A DNA stretch of 64,000 bases from Myroides phaeus. Its GTDB lineage: Bacteria > Bacteroidota > Bacteroidia > Flavobacteriales > Flavobacteriaceae. How positions within the stretch are numbered: position 1 is the stretch's first letter; each line of letters starts with the position of its first letter. Positions 1-9,092 of this stretch are shown here, in pieces. The notes below the pieces were generated by a model. That model was given only the letters and a program-made list of their open reading frames with translations, had not been told where the DNA came from and made no database searches. Made by a program: the position numbers and the translations under genes. The stretch spans positions 1-64,000 of the forward strand of contig NZ_CP047050.1 of the NCBI RefSeq assembly GCF_009799805.1, in the 5' to 3' direction.

Positions 1-1440
1 ATGCACGAGTATACGATTAAGTCCGCAGAATCTGTATGGAATAATTGTCTTGAGTTCATAAAAGACAATATCCAAGAACAAGCTTATAAGACTTGGTTCA
101 TGCCTATTCAGGCAATTGAGCTTACAGAGAATGCTTTATATATTCAAGTGCCAAGTAAGTTTTTTTACGAGTGGTTGGAAGAACACTATGTAAAAATTCT
201 TAAAGTAGCCTTAACCAGACAACTTGGCCCTGAAGCTAAATTGCTGTATAAAATTCAGATGGAAAATACATCTGGAAAAAAACAACCTTATACAGAACAA
301 TTACCGAGTGCTCAAAGAAGCCCTGTTAAACCACAAGAATTAGACGTACCTGTACAAAATAAGAATCCAGAATTAAAAAACCCTTTTGTAATTCCTGGAA
401 TTCGCAATGTTAAGATTGAGTCACAATTAAATTCAAATTATTCATTTGATAACTTCTTAGAAGGTGATTCAAACCGTTTAGCACGTTCAGCAGGTTTAGC
501 TGTAGCTAACAAACCTGGAGGTACATCATTCAACCCATTATTAATATTCGGAGGAGTAGGTTTAGGAAAAACTCACTTAGCTCACGCTATTGGAGTTGAG
601 ATTAAAGACTTATACCCTGAGAAGACTGTTTTATACATCTCTGCTGAAGTATTTACACAACAATATGTTGACTCTGTACGTAAGCAAACAAGAAATGATT
701 TTATTTATTTCTATCAGTTAATTGATGTATTAATTGTCGATGATATTCAATTCTTATCTGGTAAATCAGGTACGCAAGATGTATTCTTCCATATCTTTAA
801 CCATTTACACCAAAATGGTAAACAAGTTATCTTGACTTCAGATAAGGCACCTGTTGATATGCAAGACATCGAACAACGTTTATTATCTCGTTTTAAATGG
901 GGATTATCTGCTGAAATTCAGCACCCAGATTTTGAAACGCGTGTTAGAATCGTTGAAAGCCTTTTATACCGCGATGGTGTTGAAATGCCGAAAGACATTA
1001 TTCAATACGTTGCTAAAAATGTAAATTCTAACATCCGTGAATTAGAAGGTGCTATTATTTCATTAATTGCACAGTCTTCATTCAACAAACGCGAAGTTAC
1101 AATTGACCTTGCAAGAAGCGTAGTTGAGAAATTCGTTAAAAATGTTAAGAGAGAAATCTCTATCGATTATATTCAAAAAGTGGTATCTGACTATTTCCAA
1201 ATGGATACAGAAACACTTCGTTCTAAAACAAGAAAGAGAAACATTGTACAAGCAAGACAACTTGCTATGTTCTTTGCTAAAAAATACACAAAGTCTTCTT
1301 TAGCAAGTATTGGTTCTCAAATTGGAGATCGTGATCACGCAACTGTATTACACGCTTGTAAAACGATTGACAACCTACTTGAAACAGACAAAGAGTTTAA
1401 AAAATATCACGACGATATTAATCTTAAATTTAGTATGTAA
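1..1440 (+). CDS. dnaA: Chromosomal replication initiator protein DnaA
   Basis: DnaA binds DnaA boxes at oriC, melts the origin and loads the replicative helicase. The 479-residue product has the usual four parts: an N-terminal helicase-interaction domain (about 1-90), a variable linker (about 90-140), an AAA+ ATPase with Walker A GGVGLGKT at 184-191 and Walker B LIVDDIQ at 244-250, and a C-terminal DNA-binding domain with the signature DHATVLHA near 445-452. The start codon is the first base of the window, so no upstream region or oriC can be seen. Its TAA overlaps the ATG of the next gene by one base (TAATG), which suggests translational coupling. Confidence 0.99.
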   Translation: MHEYTIKSAESVWNNCLEFIKDNIQEQAYKTWFMPIQAIELTENALYIQVPSKFFYEWLEEHYVKILKVALTRQLGPEAKLLYKIQMENTSGKKQPYTEQLPSAQRSPVKPQELDVPVQNKNPELKNPFVIPGIRNVKIESQLNSNYSFDNFLEGDSNRLARSAGLAVANKPGGTSFNPLLIFGGVGLGKTHLAHAIGVEIKDLYPEKTVLYISAEVFTQQYVDSVRKQTRNDFIYFYQLIDVLIVDDIQFLSGKSGTQDVFFHIFNHLHQNGKQVILTSDKAPVDMQDIEQRLLSRFKWGLSAEIQHPDFETRVRIVESLLYRDGVEMPKDIIQYVAKNVNSNIRELEGAIISLIAQSSFNKREVTIDLARSVVEKFVKNVKREISIDYIQKVVSDYFQMDTETLRSKTRKRNIVQARQLAMFFAKKYTKSSLASIGSQIGDRDHATVLHACKTIDNLLETDKEFKKYHDDINLKFSM

Positions 1441-1898
1441 TGAAAGCTAAAGTTTTGATGGTTTGCTTAGGTAATATTTGCCGTTCTCCATTAGCAGAGG
1501 GTATCCTACAATCAAAACTTTCGAAAGAAAGTTTTTTTGTTGACTCAGCAGGAACGGGTGCGTGGCATATCGGACAACAACCTGATCCAAGATCTATAGA
1601 AGTTGCTTCGCATTATGACATTGATTTAACTACCCAAAGAGCTCGTCAATTTAGCATAAACGATTTTACTGAGTTTGACAGAATCTACGTTATGGACCAA
1701 TCTAATTATGACAACGTAATTAAATTAGCCCCTAATGAAGAAGCTAAACAAAAGGTAAAACTCATATTAAATGAACTACACCCTGGTTCAAATAAAGAAG
1801 TACCTGATCCGTACTTTGGAGGTCCAGGAGGTTTTTACCACGTCTATAAAATGTTAGACGATGCTTGTAACGTAATAGCCAAAGATTTACAATCTTAG
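1440..1898 (+). CDS. Low-molecular-weight protein-tyrosine phosphatase
   Basis: A 152-residue cytoplasmic phosphatase of the LMW-PTP family. The P-loop CLGNICRS starts at Cys9 (nucleophile) with Arg15, matching CX5R(S/T), and the general-acid loop is visible as VPDPYFGG near residue 120. The start overlaps the dnaA stop by one base, and a hairpin follows, so it is probably cotranscribed with dnaA. The family dephosphorylates phosphotyrosine or phosphoarginine; no kinase partner is nearby, so the substrate is unknown. Confidence 0.95.
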   Translation: MKAKVLMVCLGNICRSPLAEGILQSKLSKESFFVDSAGTGAWHIGQQPDPRSIEVASHYDIDLTTQRARQFSINDFTEFDRIYVMDQSNYDNVIKLAPNEEAKQKVKLILNELHPGSNKEVPDPYFGGPGGFYHVYKMLDDACNVIAKDLQS

Positions 1899-1909
1899 AT
1901 ATATTTAGT

Positions 1910-1938
1910 AAAAGGAAGAAAGTCATTTTCTTCCTTTT
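1910..1938 (+). terminator. Rho-independent terminator after the phosphatase gene
   Basis: AAAAGGAAGAAA (1910-1921) pairs with TTTCTTCCTTTT (1927-1938) around a 5-base loop and is followed by a T-rich tract. It ends the dnaA-phosphatase unit. Confidence 0.75.
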
Positions 1939-1962
1939 CTTTTTTGTACTATTCTTTATCTT

Positions 1963-1970
1963 TACCTTTG
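1963..1970 (+). promoter_or_regulatory. Flavobacterial -7 promoter element
   Basis: TACCTTTG fits the Bacteroidota TAnnTTTG element, 27 bases before the ATG of the RsmI-like gene, with a TTG at 1944-1946 upstream. Confidence 0.6.
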
Positions 1971-1997
1971 TACAACTATTTATAGAATACACTATTC

Positions 1998-2723
1998 ATG
2001 ACAAATCAATCACCTACAGGTACTTTATACCTTATACCAATTACATTAGGAGAAACAACTAATCCTCTTGATGTGTTACCACAAACAGTAAAACGCGCTA
2101 TTGAAATGCTTGATATTTTCATCGTAGAAAATGAAAAGACAGCAAGGCGTTTTATCAAAAGTATTTGTCCTGAAAAGAAACAATCAGAACTTATTTTATT
2201 CCCGTTAAACAAGCACACGACAACAAGTGAATACAAAGATTACATCAAGCCGTTATTAGAAGGTAAAAGCGTTGGTGTAATGAGTGAAGCAGGATGTCCT
2301 GGAGTAGCAGACCCTGGTGCTGTAATCGTTGATTTAGCACATAAGCGCAATATCAAAGTAACACCACTTGTAGGTCCATCTTCTATCCTATTGTCAGTAA
2401 TGGCTTCAGGTATGAATGGTCAGAGTTTTGCTTTCAACGGATACTTGCCAATTGACAAAGCAGAAAAGAAGAATGCGCTAAAAGGCTTGGAAAGATTATC
2501 ACAAGAAAAGAATCAATCTCAATTGTTTATTGAAACGCCGTATAGAAATAACCAATTATTACAAGATATGGCACAAATCTTAAACCCAAACACCTTAGTT
2601 TGCGTGGCTTGTGACATTACATTAGAAACAGAGTTTATCTCGACCAAACCTGCTTCTCAATGGAAGAATACAAAAGTAGATTTACACAAAAGACCGTGTA
2701 TTTTCATTATACATAAAAACTAA
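1998..2723 (+). CDS. SAM-dependent methyltransferase of the tetrapyrrole-methylase fold, RsmI-like
   Basis: A 241-residue protein of the tetrapyrrole (corrin/porphyrin) methylase superfamily, closest in appearance to RsmI, which 2'-O-methylates C1402 of 16S rRNA. Visible family features are the N-terminal GTLYLIPITLGE strand, the MSEAGCPGVADPG loop near residues 95-107, and VTPLVGPSSI near 120-130. Many Flavobacteriaceae carry both a full RsmI and this shorter paralogue, so the exact substrate is an inference. It has its own promoter and terminator. Confidence 0.85.
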   Translation: MTNQSPTGTLYLIPITLGETTNPLDVLPQTVKRAIEMLDIFIVENEKTARRFIKSICPEKKQSELILFPLNKHTTTSEYKDYIKPLLEGKSVGVMSEAGCPGVADPGAVIVDLAHKRNIKVTPLVGPSSILLSVMASGMNGQSFAFNGYLPIDKAEKKNALKGLERLSQEKNQSQLFIETPYRNNQLLQDMAQILNPNTLVCVACDITLETEFISTKPASQWKNTKVDLHKRPCIFIIHKN

Positions 2724-2754
2724 AAAAGAGCAGCTTATAAAAGCTGCTCTTTTT
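2723..2754 (+). terminator. Terminator (RsmI-like gene)
   Basis: AGAGCAGCTT (2727-2736) pairs perfectly with AAGCTGCTCT (2741-2750), with flanking A4 and T tracts; usable in both directions because the next gene is convergent. Confidence 0.85.
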
Positions 2755-2786
2755 GTATATATTCCGTGTGGTTTACAACCAAACAC

Positions 2787-3104
2787 CTATTCTTTCTTCT
2801 CCTTAGGCAATATAAAGCCCATTCCCATACTGCGTAACATTTTCTTTACGAAGTTCCAGAAAAACACGCGTTGTCCAAACAATGTACCAATACACAGCAA
2901 TAAAACCTTGTAAACAGGTAATATCAAAACAATGTATAAAATCCAATAAAGAAACGGATACATCCCATCTCTTTCTATTCCAATATATGATAAAATAGGC
3001 TTAGATATGTAGGCTGATGTTGAACCAGTAATTGCGAAAACAATAAAGATAACTGTCAATTGAAAATTGGATGTTACCCCCCAGCGTTGCTTAAGTTTTT
3101 CCAT
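2787..3104 (-). CDS. DUF6787-type small membrane protein
   Basis: A 105-residue protein of unknown function. It begins MEKLKQRWGV, has two hydrophobic segments (about 16-36 and 48-75) and a basic C-terminus (FVKKMLRSMG...KEKKE), suggesting an inner-membrane protein with cytoplasmic tails. The WGVTSNFQL start and the overall pattern resemble the DUF6787 family of Flavobacteriia. A good TACCTTTG promoter lies just upstream on the minus strand. Confidence 0.75.
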   Translation of the reverse strand: MEKLKQRWGVTSNFQLTVIFIVFAITGSTSAYISKPILSYIGIERDGMYPFLYWILYIVLILPVYKVLLLCIGTLFGQRVFFWNFVKKMLRSMGMGFILPKEKKE

Positions 3105-3123
3105 TATTTAATTTAATTCTAAA

Positions 3124-3131
3124 CAAAGGTA
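3124..3131 (-). promoter_or_regulatory. -7 promoter element for the DUF6787 gene
   Basis: The minus strand reads TACCTTTG, 19 bases before the start codon. Confidence 0.6.
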
Positions 3132-3172
3132 ATTCATTTTGTCTAAGTAAAAAACTAAAATATCTTAAATAA

Positions 3173-3198
3173 AAAAGTCACTCCTTGCGGAATGACTT
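3173..3198 (-). terminator. Terminator of the threonine aldolase gene
   Basis: On the minus strand AAGTCATTCC pairs with GGAGTGACTT (one T-G pair) around GCAA, followed by TTTT. It lies 7 bases past the stop codon. Confidence 0.75.
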
Positions 3199-3204
3199 CT
3201 TATG

Positions 3205-4230
3205 CTATAATTCTAGTTTTGAGAGTGCTTCTAATACATACTCATGCATTACTTCGCGGTAATCTAAATGGGTTACCATTCGAAGCCATCCACCTCCCAT
3301 ATCACTAATAGATATGTTTTTTTGTTTCAACTTGTCTACAAACAACTTGCTTAGAACCGGTTCTTTTAGCTTAAAAACAACGATATTCGTTTGCACAGGC
3401 AAAACCTCACCTATCCAAAGTTTCTTGTTTAAAATCATCTCTATTTGCTTCGCTCTGAAATGATCTCTTTGCAATCTACCTACATTGTTCTTTAAAGCGA
3501 ATAAAGCTGCTGCTGCTAAATATCCCGTTTGACGCATTCCACCTCCCATTAACTTACGGATGCGCAATGCTTTTTGAATATCTGCTTTTGATCCTAACAA
3601 CACAGAACCAATCGGCGCTCCTAATCCTTTTGAAAAACAAACAGAAATAGTATCGAATAAAGCTCCAAACTGACTTGGATGTTGTGATTTTGCTACTAAA
3701 GCATTCCACAATCTTGCCCCATCTAAGTGCAACTTCAATCCTTTATCATCACACACCTCGCGGATGCGTTCTAACTCTTGCATTTCATAACAAGCACCAC
3801 CTCCAAGATTAGTTGTATTCTCTAAACTTACTAATGTTGTTTTTGGCAAGTGAATATTATTAGGTTCATTGTAGTGTTGTAACACTTGGTCTGCCGTAAT
3901 TCTACCGCGAACACCATCTACTAAAGCACAAGTAACCCCACTATGTACAGCAACTCCTCCTCCTTCAAAAAGATTTATATGAGAAGTTTTGTCACAGATT
4001 AACTGGTCTCCAGGCTGTGTATGTAACTTAATTGCAACTTGATTTGCCATTGTACCTGAGGGAAAAAACAGCGCTGCTTCCATACCAAACAACTCTGCTA
4101 CAGCTACTTCCAACTCATTAGTACTACCGTCTTGTTTATAAACATCATCACCTACCCTTGCTTTCATCATGTAGTTTAACATCTCAGGCGTAGGCTTAGT
4201 GATTGTATCACTTACTAAATTAATTTCCAT
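3205..4230 (-). CDS. ltaE: Low-specificity L-threonine aldolase (beta-eliminating lyase family)
   Basis: A 341-residue PLP enzyme of fold type I that cleaves L-threonine or L-allo-threonine to glycine and acetaldehyde. The N-terminus MEINLVSDTITKPTPEM, the FFPSGTMANQVA loop (56-67), the LHLDGARLWNA segment with the PLP-binding Asp (about 168-178) and CFSKGLGAPIGS with the Schiff-base Lys201 are all present. It is divergent from prfB, with only 47 bases between the two starts. Confidence 0.93.
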   Translation of the reverse strand: MEINLVSDTITKPTPEMLNYMMKARVGDDVYKQDGSTNELEVAVAELFGMEAALFFPSGTMANQVAIKLHTQPGDQLICDKTSHINLFEGGGVAVHSGVTCALVDGVRGRITADQVLQHYNEPNNIHLPKTTLVSLENTTNLGGGACYEMQELERIREVCDDKGLKLHLDGARLWNALVAKSQHPSQFGALFDTISVCFSKGLGAPIGSVLLGSKADIQKALRIRKLMGGGMRQTGYLAAAALFALKNNVGRLQRDHFRAKQIEMILNKKLWIGEVLPVQTNIVVFKLKEPVLSKLFVDKLKQKNISISDMGGGWLRMVTHLDYREVMHEYVLEALSKLEL

Positions 4231-4277
4231 AAATTGATAGGAATAAGTATTTTTGTGGTATAAAAGTATTAAAAATT

Positions 4278-5376
4278 ATGGTAACCACAGAACAACAGAA
4301 GGATATTATTGATCGCCTTGGTGCGTTAAGGAGGTATCTTTGACGTCGATAAGAAGTTAATTGAGATCACAAACGAGGAAGAAAAGACCTTTGCTCCTGA
4401 TTTTTGGAACAACCCTAAAGAGGCCGAAGTAATCGTTAAAGCACTGAAATCCAAAAAGAAATGGGTTGAAGGGTATGAAAATGCTAAAGCAAATTTAGAG
4501 GAATTACAGATACTTCTTGAGTTTTATGCTGAAGGAGAATCTACCGAAGAAGAAGTTGTAGCACAATACAATAAAACTCGAGAAATCGTTGAGGAACTTG
4601 AGTTTAAAAATATGCTTTCTGACGAAGGTGACAGTATGAGTGCTGTATTGCAAATCACTGCTGGAGCTGGAGGAACTGAAAGTTGTGATTGGGCTGCTAT
4701 GTTGATGCGTATGTACATCATGTGGGGAGAAAAGAATGGCGTAAAAGTAAAAGAGTTAAACTACCAAGAAGGGGAGGTTGCTGGAGTTAAAACAGTAACT
4801 TTAGAGTTTGACGGAGAATTTGCTTTTGGTTATTTGAAAGGAGAAAATGGTGTTCACCGTTTAGTTCGTATCTCGCCTTTTGACAGTAATGCCAAACGAC
4901 ATACATCTTTCGTCTCTGTTTATGTTTATCCTCTTGCGGATGACACAATCGAGATTGAAATTAGTCCAGCTGACATTTCATGGGAAACAATGCGTTCAAG
5001 TGGTGCTGGAGGTCAGAATGTAAACAAAGTTGAAACAGCTGTTCGTTTACGCCACCACCCTACTGGAATTATCATTGAAAACTCTGAAACGAGATCACAG
5101 TTAGATAACAAGACCAAAGCCATGCAGCTTTTAAAATCGCAACTTTACGAAATTGAGTTGAAGAAAAAACAAGCAATGCGCGATGAGATTGAAGCGAATA
5201 AGAAAAAGATTGAATGGGGTTCACAGATTAGAAACTACGTGATGCATCCATACAAACTTGTAAAAGATGTCCGTACGCAATATGAATCAACAGATGTTGA
5301 CTCTGTGATGAACGGAGAGATTGACGAATTCTTAAAAGCTTATCTAATGATGATGGGACAACGAGAAGAAGAATAA
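4278..5376 (+). CDS. prfB: Peptide chain release factor 2 (programmed +1 frameshift)
   Basis: RF2 terminates translation at UGA and UAA. The reading frame opens at ATG 4278 with 21 codons, meets an in-frame TGA at 4341-4343, and continues in the +1 frame from GAC at 4342 to the stop at 5374-5376, giving 365 residues, the normal RF2 length. The SPF stop-codon-recognition motif ([13 protein letters not shown] at about 199-201) and the GGQ catalytic motif (about 244-246) are intact. A shorter ORF from 4612 is only the C-terminal part. The frameshift makes RF2 synthesis depend on RF2 level. Confidence 0.97.
4329..4344 (+). promoter_or_regulatory. prfB programmed frameshift site
   Basis: AGGAGG (4329-4334), TAT, then the slippery CTT followed by TGA and C. 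This is the canonical RF2 recoding site: internal Shine-Dalgarno-like sequence, CTTTGAC slip. It is notable because ordinary starts here show no Shine-Dalgarno sequence. Confidence 0.95.
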
Positions 5377-5390
5377 GCAAGTACAAATAA

Positions 5391-5427
5391 AAAACGGAGT
5401 AGCCTTTGAAAGACTACTCCGTTTTTT
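5391..5427. terminator. Bidirectional terminator between prfB and the phosphate transporter gene
   Basis: AAAACGGAGTAG (5391-5402) pairs with CTACTCCGTTTT (5414-5425), A-tract on the left and T-tract on the right, between convergent genes. Confidence 0.85.
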
Positions 5428-5449
5428 TATATCTAATATATCCTACCTA

Positions 5450-6547
5450 CTATAAAAATAGCGATATAATATAGTAAACTACCATTGCAATAATTGCAGA
5501 AACAGGAATGGTTAATACCCAAGCCCATAACAAGTTAATCGTTACTCCCCAACGAACTGCTGAGATACGTTTTGTAACCCCAACCCCGATGATAGAACCT
5601 GCAATCGTATGTGTTGTAGAAACAGGAATACCTAAGTGCTCTGTAACATATAAGGCAACTGCCCCTGCTGTTTCAGCTGCTACCCCTTCTAAAGGCGTAA
5701 CCTTAGTAATCTTAGATCCCATTGTTTTTACAATCTTCCATCCTCCTGATAAAGTACCAAGACCAATGAATACGAATGAAGCTAAAGGAACCCACCACCA
5801 GTGTTCTACGAACAATTTGAATGTATCAACACCACTAACCATATAAGCAGGGTCCATATCTACATTAATGTGGTAAAAGATAACCGCAGCACCAATAATA
5901 CCCATTACTTTCTGTGCGTCATTCCCCCCGTGTCCTAATGAGAACAAAGCAGAAGAAACTAACTGAAGACGTTTAAACCACACCTCACATTTATGAGGCG
6001 CTTGTTTTCTACATATCCACAGAATAGCAACTGTGATAAAATAAGCTAAGAACATCCCTAAGAAAGGTGCTCCAAAAATAAACAAGAAAATAGGCACTAC
6101 TTTAGAATAAACGATAACATCTATTCCGTCAACGCTTAATCCACCAGCGTGAGCTACAGCCGCACCGATAAATCCACCTATTAACGTATGTGAAGACGAA
6201 GAAGGGATACCCAACTTCCACGTCATTAAATTCCAAATAATTGCTGCTACCAATCCGGCAAAGATTACTTCTAATGTAATGAAGTTCTCATTAATGGATT
6301 TAGCAATTGTATTACCAATTTTAAACTCCCCTATTATATAAAGAGAAATAAAATAAGCAACGAAGTTAAATGCAGCTGCCCAAATTACAGCTTGAACAGG
6401 CGTTAAAACACGCGTTGTTACAATAGTTGCAATAGAATTGGCTGCATCGTGAAATCCGTTTATGTAATCAAAACCTAATGCTAATACGATAATCGTAATC
6501 AGCATAATACCGCTTTGATTAGTTAGCATTTCATAGAAAAATTCCAT
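5450..6547 (-). CDS. Inorganic phosphate transporter, Pit family
   Basis: A 365-residue polytopic membrane protein. The two inverted family signatures are visible: GFDYINGFHDAANSIAT near residues 24-40 and GIPVSTTHTIAGSIIG near 305-320, with a further GIPSSSSHTLIGG near 112-124 and SLGHGGNDAQKV near 203-214. About ten hydrophobic segments. Pit proteins take up phosphate (as metal-phosphate) using the proton or sodium gradient. The DUF47 gene lies 19 bases upstream on the same strand; this pairing is common and supports a two-gene operon. Confidence 0.95.
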   Translation of the reverse strand: MEFFYEMLTNQSGIMLITIIVLALGFDYINGFHDAANSIATIVTTRVLTPVQAVIWAAAFNFVAYFISLYIIGEFKIGNTIAKSINENFITLEVIFAGLVAAIIWNLMTWKLGIPSSSSHTLIGGFIGAAVAHAGGLSVDGIDVIVYSKVVPIFLFIFGAPFLGMFLAYFITVAILWICRKQAPHKCEVWFKRLQLVSSALFSLGHGGNDAQKVMGIIGAAVIFYHINVDMDPAYMVSGVDTFKLFVEHWWWVPLASFVFIGLGTLSGGWKIVKTMGSKITKVTPLEGVAAETAGAVALYVTEHLGIPVSTTHTIAGSIIGVGVTKRISAVRWGVTINLLWAWVLTIPVSAIIAMVVYYIISLFL

Positions 6548-6566
6548 AAGTAATGGTTATAGTTAA

Positions 6567-7211
6567 TTAAGAATATTTTACCGTGATAGTCTCTAACACG
6601 TTAGCAACGTCTCTACAGCTATCTGTAGCAGTCTCTAACGCAGACATAACTTCTTTATACTTAATAATTTCTATTGCATTACTTTCATTTTCAAAGATAT
6701 CAGCTACTGCTTTGTCAAATACCTTATCAGCTTTACGCTCTAAACGTGAAATATTCTTACAAACCTCAGCCAATGCAGGTAAGTTCTTCATATCTTTTAA
6801 TTCTAAAAGACCACGAGAAACCTCACTACAAGCCTCTAAGTTAGCTTCTGTAAGCTTTCTTAATGGTTTTGTAATTTTATCAATTTGGTACAATCTCATA
6901 CGAGATGCAGCATCTGATAAATGATCGGCTACAGCGTCAACTGCTGTAATTAGGTTGTGAATATCCTCTCTATCAAAAGGAGTAATAAAATTTTTACCTA
7001 ATTCAATTCTCGTCGTTTGAGCAATTGCTTCGATGTCTTGTTTGATAACCTCTACATCTTTTAATAATTTCTCTCTTTCTTTTGCAGGAGCATTTACTGC
7101 CTCGTGCAATGTTTGTGAAAGTGACTTAATCTTAATAGATGCCTTTTCGAATAAAGGATAAAATACTTTATCCTTTGGCACCAAAAACTGAAAAATACTA
7201 TTTAGCGACAT
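6567..7211 (-). CDS. DUF47 / PhoU-like phosphate transport accessory protein
   Basis: A 214-residue, all-helical cytoplasmic protein of the DUF47 (TIGR00153) family, PhoU-like in fold, thought to control the Pit transporter encoded next to it. The start MSLNSIFQFLVPKDKVF is chosen at 7211: the longer frame to 7247 would begin upstream of the promoter -7 element (7237-7244), so it cannot be the usual start. Cotranscribed with the transporter gene. Confidence 0.92.
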   Translation of the reverse strand: MSLNSIFQFLVPKDKVFYPLFEKASIKIKSLSQTLHEAVNAPAKEREKLLKDVEVIKQDIEAIAQTTRIELGKNFITPFDREDIHNLITAVDAVADHLSDAASRMRLYQIDKITKPLRKLTEANLEACSEVSRGLLELKDMKNLPALAEVCKNISRLERKADKVFDKAVADIFENESNAIEIIKYKEVMSALETATDSCRDVANVLETITVKYS

Positions 7212-7236
7212 TATATATAATGATAAAAAACGGAGA

Positions 7237-7244
7237 CAAAAGTA
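7237..7244 (-). promoter_or_regulatory. -7 promoter element of the DUF47-Pit operon
   Basis: The minus strand reads TACTTTTG, 25 bases before ATG 7211. It decides the start of the DUF47 gene. Confidence 0.65.
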
Positions 7245-7328
7245 CATTATTTATACTATTCTATGTGTATCCATCACGTTATTTTTTTGTCAAGACCAAA
7301 AATCATACCTAATGTTTTATATGAACTA

Positions 7329-7336
7329 TAATTTTG
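7329..7336 (+). promoter_or_regulatory. -7 promoter element of the carboxylase gene
   Basis: TAATTTTG, 47 bases before the ATG at 7384. Confidence 0.5.
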
Positions 7337-7383
7337 TATTTTAGCGAAACTGAAAGAAAAGCGTAGAAATAACCGATCAAACT

Positions 7384-9012
7384 ATGGATATAAACTTCAA
7401 TAAAAACGAAGACCACAACAAGCTTTTATTGTCTGATTTGAAACGCAAATTAGTCAAAGTAAAAAAAGGTGGTGGTGACAAAAGAATTGCCAAACTACAC
7501 GAACAAGGAAAGTTAACCGCAAGAGAGCGCATTGATTATCTTTTAGATGACAAAGCGTCGAGTATTGAAATCGGAGCTTTCGTTGGTGAGGATATGTACC
7601 AAGAACACGGTGGATGTCCGTCTGGTGGTGTAGTTGTAAAAATTGGATATATTAAAGGTAAACAATGTATCGTTGTTGCCAATGACGCAACTGTAAAAGC
7701 AGGGGCTTGGTTTCCAATTACAGGTAAGAAAAACTTAAGAGCACAAGAAATTGCCATCGAAAATAAACTTCCGATCATCTATTTAGTAGATAGTGCAGGG
7801 GTTTATTTACCACTACAAGATGAAATTTTCCCAGATAAAGAACACTTCGGACGCATATTTAGAAACAACGCTATTATGAGCAGTATGGGTATTACTCAAA
7901 TTGCCGCTGTAATGGGTAGTTGTGTTGCCGGTGGTGCTTACCTTCCTATTATGAGTGACGAGGCCTTAATCGTTGATAAAACAGGAAGTATCTTTTTAGC
8001 AGGTAGCTATTTGGTGAAAGCTGCAATCGGAGAAAATATTGACAACGAAACATTAGGTGGGGCTACTACGCACTGCGAAATATCTGGTGTTACAGATTAT
8101 AAAGCAGCTGATGATAAAGACGCTCTGGATAAAATCAAAAACATCGTTGATAAAATTGGCGATTTTGACAAAGCAGGATATAGCAGAATCAAACCTAAGA
8201 AACCGGCTTTAGATCCTAAAGATATCTATGGTATCTTGCCTAAAGCACGTACGGAACAGTACGATATGCTTGAAATCATCAAACGATTAGTTGACGATTC
8301 TGAGTTTGAACAATACAAAGAAGGTTACGGACAAACAATCATTACTGGATATGCTCGCATTGACGGTTGGGCTGTAGGTATTGTGGCTAACCAACGTAAA
8401 GTTGTGAAAACGACAAAAGGAGAAATGCAGTTTGGTGGAGTGATTTATTCTGACTCAGCAGACAAGGCTACTCGCTTTATCGCGAACTGTAACCAAAAGA
8501 AAATTCCACTTGTATTCTTACAAGATGTTACTGGATTTATGGTAGGTTCTAAATCTGAACACGGTGGAATTATTAAAGACGGAGCTAAAATGGTAAATGC
8601 CGTTGCTAACTCTGTAGTTCCTAAGTTTACAGTAGTTGTAGGAAACTCTTACGGAGCTGGAAACTACGCTATGTGTGGTAAAGCTTATGACCCACGCTTA
8701 ATCTTTGCTTGGCCAAGTGCTGAATTAGCTGTAATGGGTGGTTCGCAAGCTGCCAAAGTATTATTGCAAATTGAAGCTTCTTCATTAAAAGCAAAAGGCG
8801 AAGAATTAACTCCGGAAAAAGAACAAGAATTATTTGACAAAATTAAAGCGAAATACGACAATCAAGTTTCTCCGTATTATGCGGCAGCGAGATTGTGGAC
8901 AGACGCTATAATTGATCCACTGGATACAAGAACGTGGATCTCAATGGGTATTGAAGCAGCTAATCACGCTCCAATAGAAAAGCCCTTTAATCTTGGAGTA
9001 ATCCAAGTATGA
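7384..9012 (+). CDS. Acyl-CoA carboxylase, carboxyltransferase (beta) subunit
   Basis: A 542-residue biotin-dependent carboxyltransferase of the propionyl/methylcrotonyl-CoA carboxylase beta type. Crotonase-like halves are visible: KLTARERIDYLLD near 40-52, the acyl-CoA oxyanion region MGSCVAGGAYLP near 178-189, and in the second half VVGNSYGAGNYAMCGKAYDP near 418-437. The length fits the family (510-550). No biotin-carboxylase or biotin-carrier gene lies nearby, so the substrate (propionyl-, methylcrotonyl- or acetyl-CoA) cannot be fixed from context. A 7-bp minisatellite lies between its stop and the terminator. Confidence 0.93.
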   Translation: MDINFNKNEDHNKLLLSDLKRKLVKVKKGGGDKRIAKLHEQGKLTARERIDYLLDDKASSIEIGAFVGEDMYQEHGGCPSGGVVVKIGYIKGKQCIVVANDATVKAGAWFPITGKKNLRAQEIAIENKLPIIYLVDSAGVYLPLQDEIFPDKEHFGRIFRNNAIMSSMGITQIAAVMGSCVAGGAYLPIMSDEALIVDKTGSIFLAGSYLVKAAIGENIDNETLGGATTHCEISGVTDYKAADDKDALDKIKNIVDKIGDFDKAGYSRIKPKKPALDPKDIYGILPKARTEQYDMLEIIKRLVDDSEFEQYKEGYGQTIITGYARIDGWAVGIVANQRKVVKTTKGEMQFGGVIYSDSADKATRFIANCNQKKIPLVFLQDVTGFMVGSKSEHGGIIKDGAKMVNAVANSVVPKFTVVVGNSYGAGNYAMCGKAYDPRLIFAWPSAELAVMGGSQAAKVLLQIEASSLKAKGEELTPEKEQELFDKIKAKYDNQVSPYYAAARLWTDAIIDPLDTRTWISMGIEAANHAPIEKPFNLGVIQV

Positions 9013-9092
9013 TGAATAAACCGGAAAAATGGGATACTGCAAAGTATCCTATTTTTTTTATCCCTACACCATCCATATTTAGAGATACTCAT

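Noticed and set aside
4612..5376. A shorter release-factor gene starting at an internal ATG
   Set aside because: The upstream frame-shifted sequence encodes the missing RF2 N-terminus, and the canonical recoding site is present.
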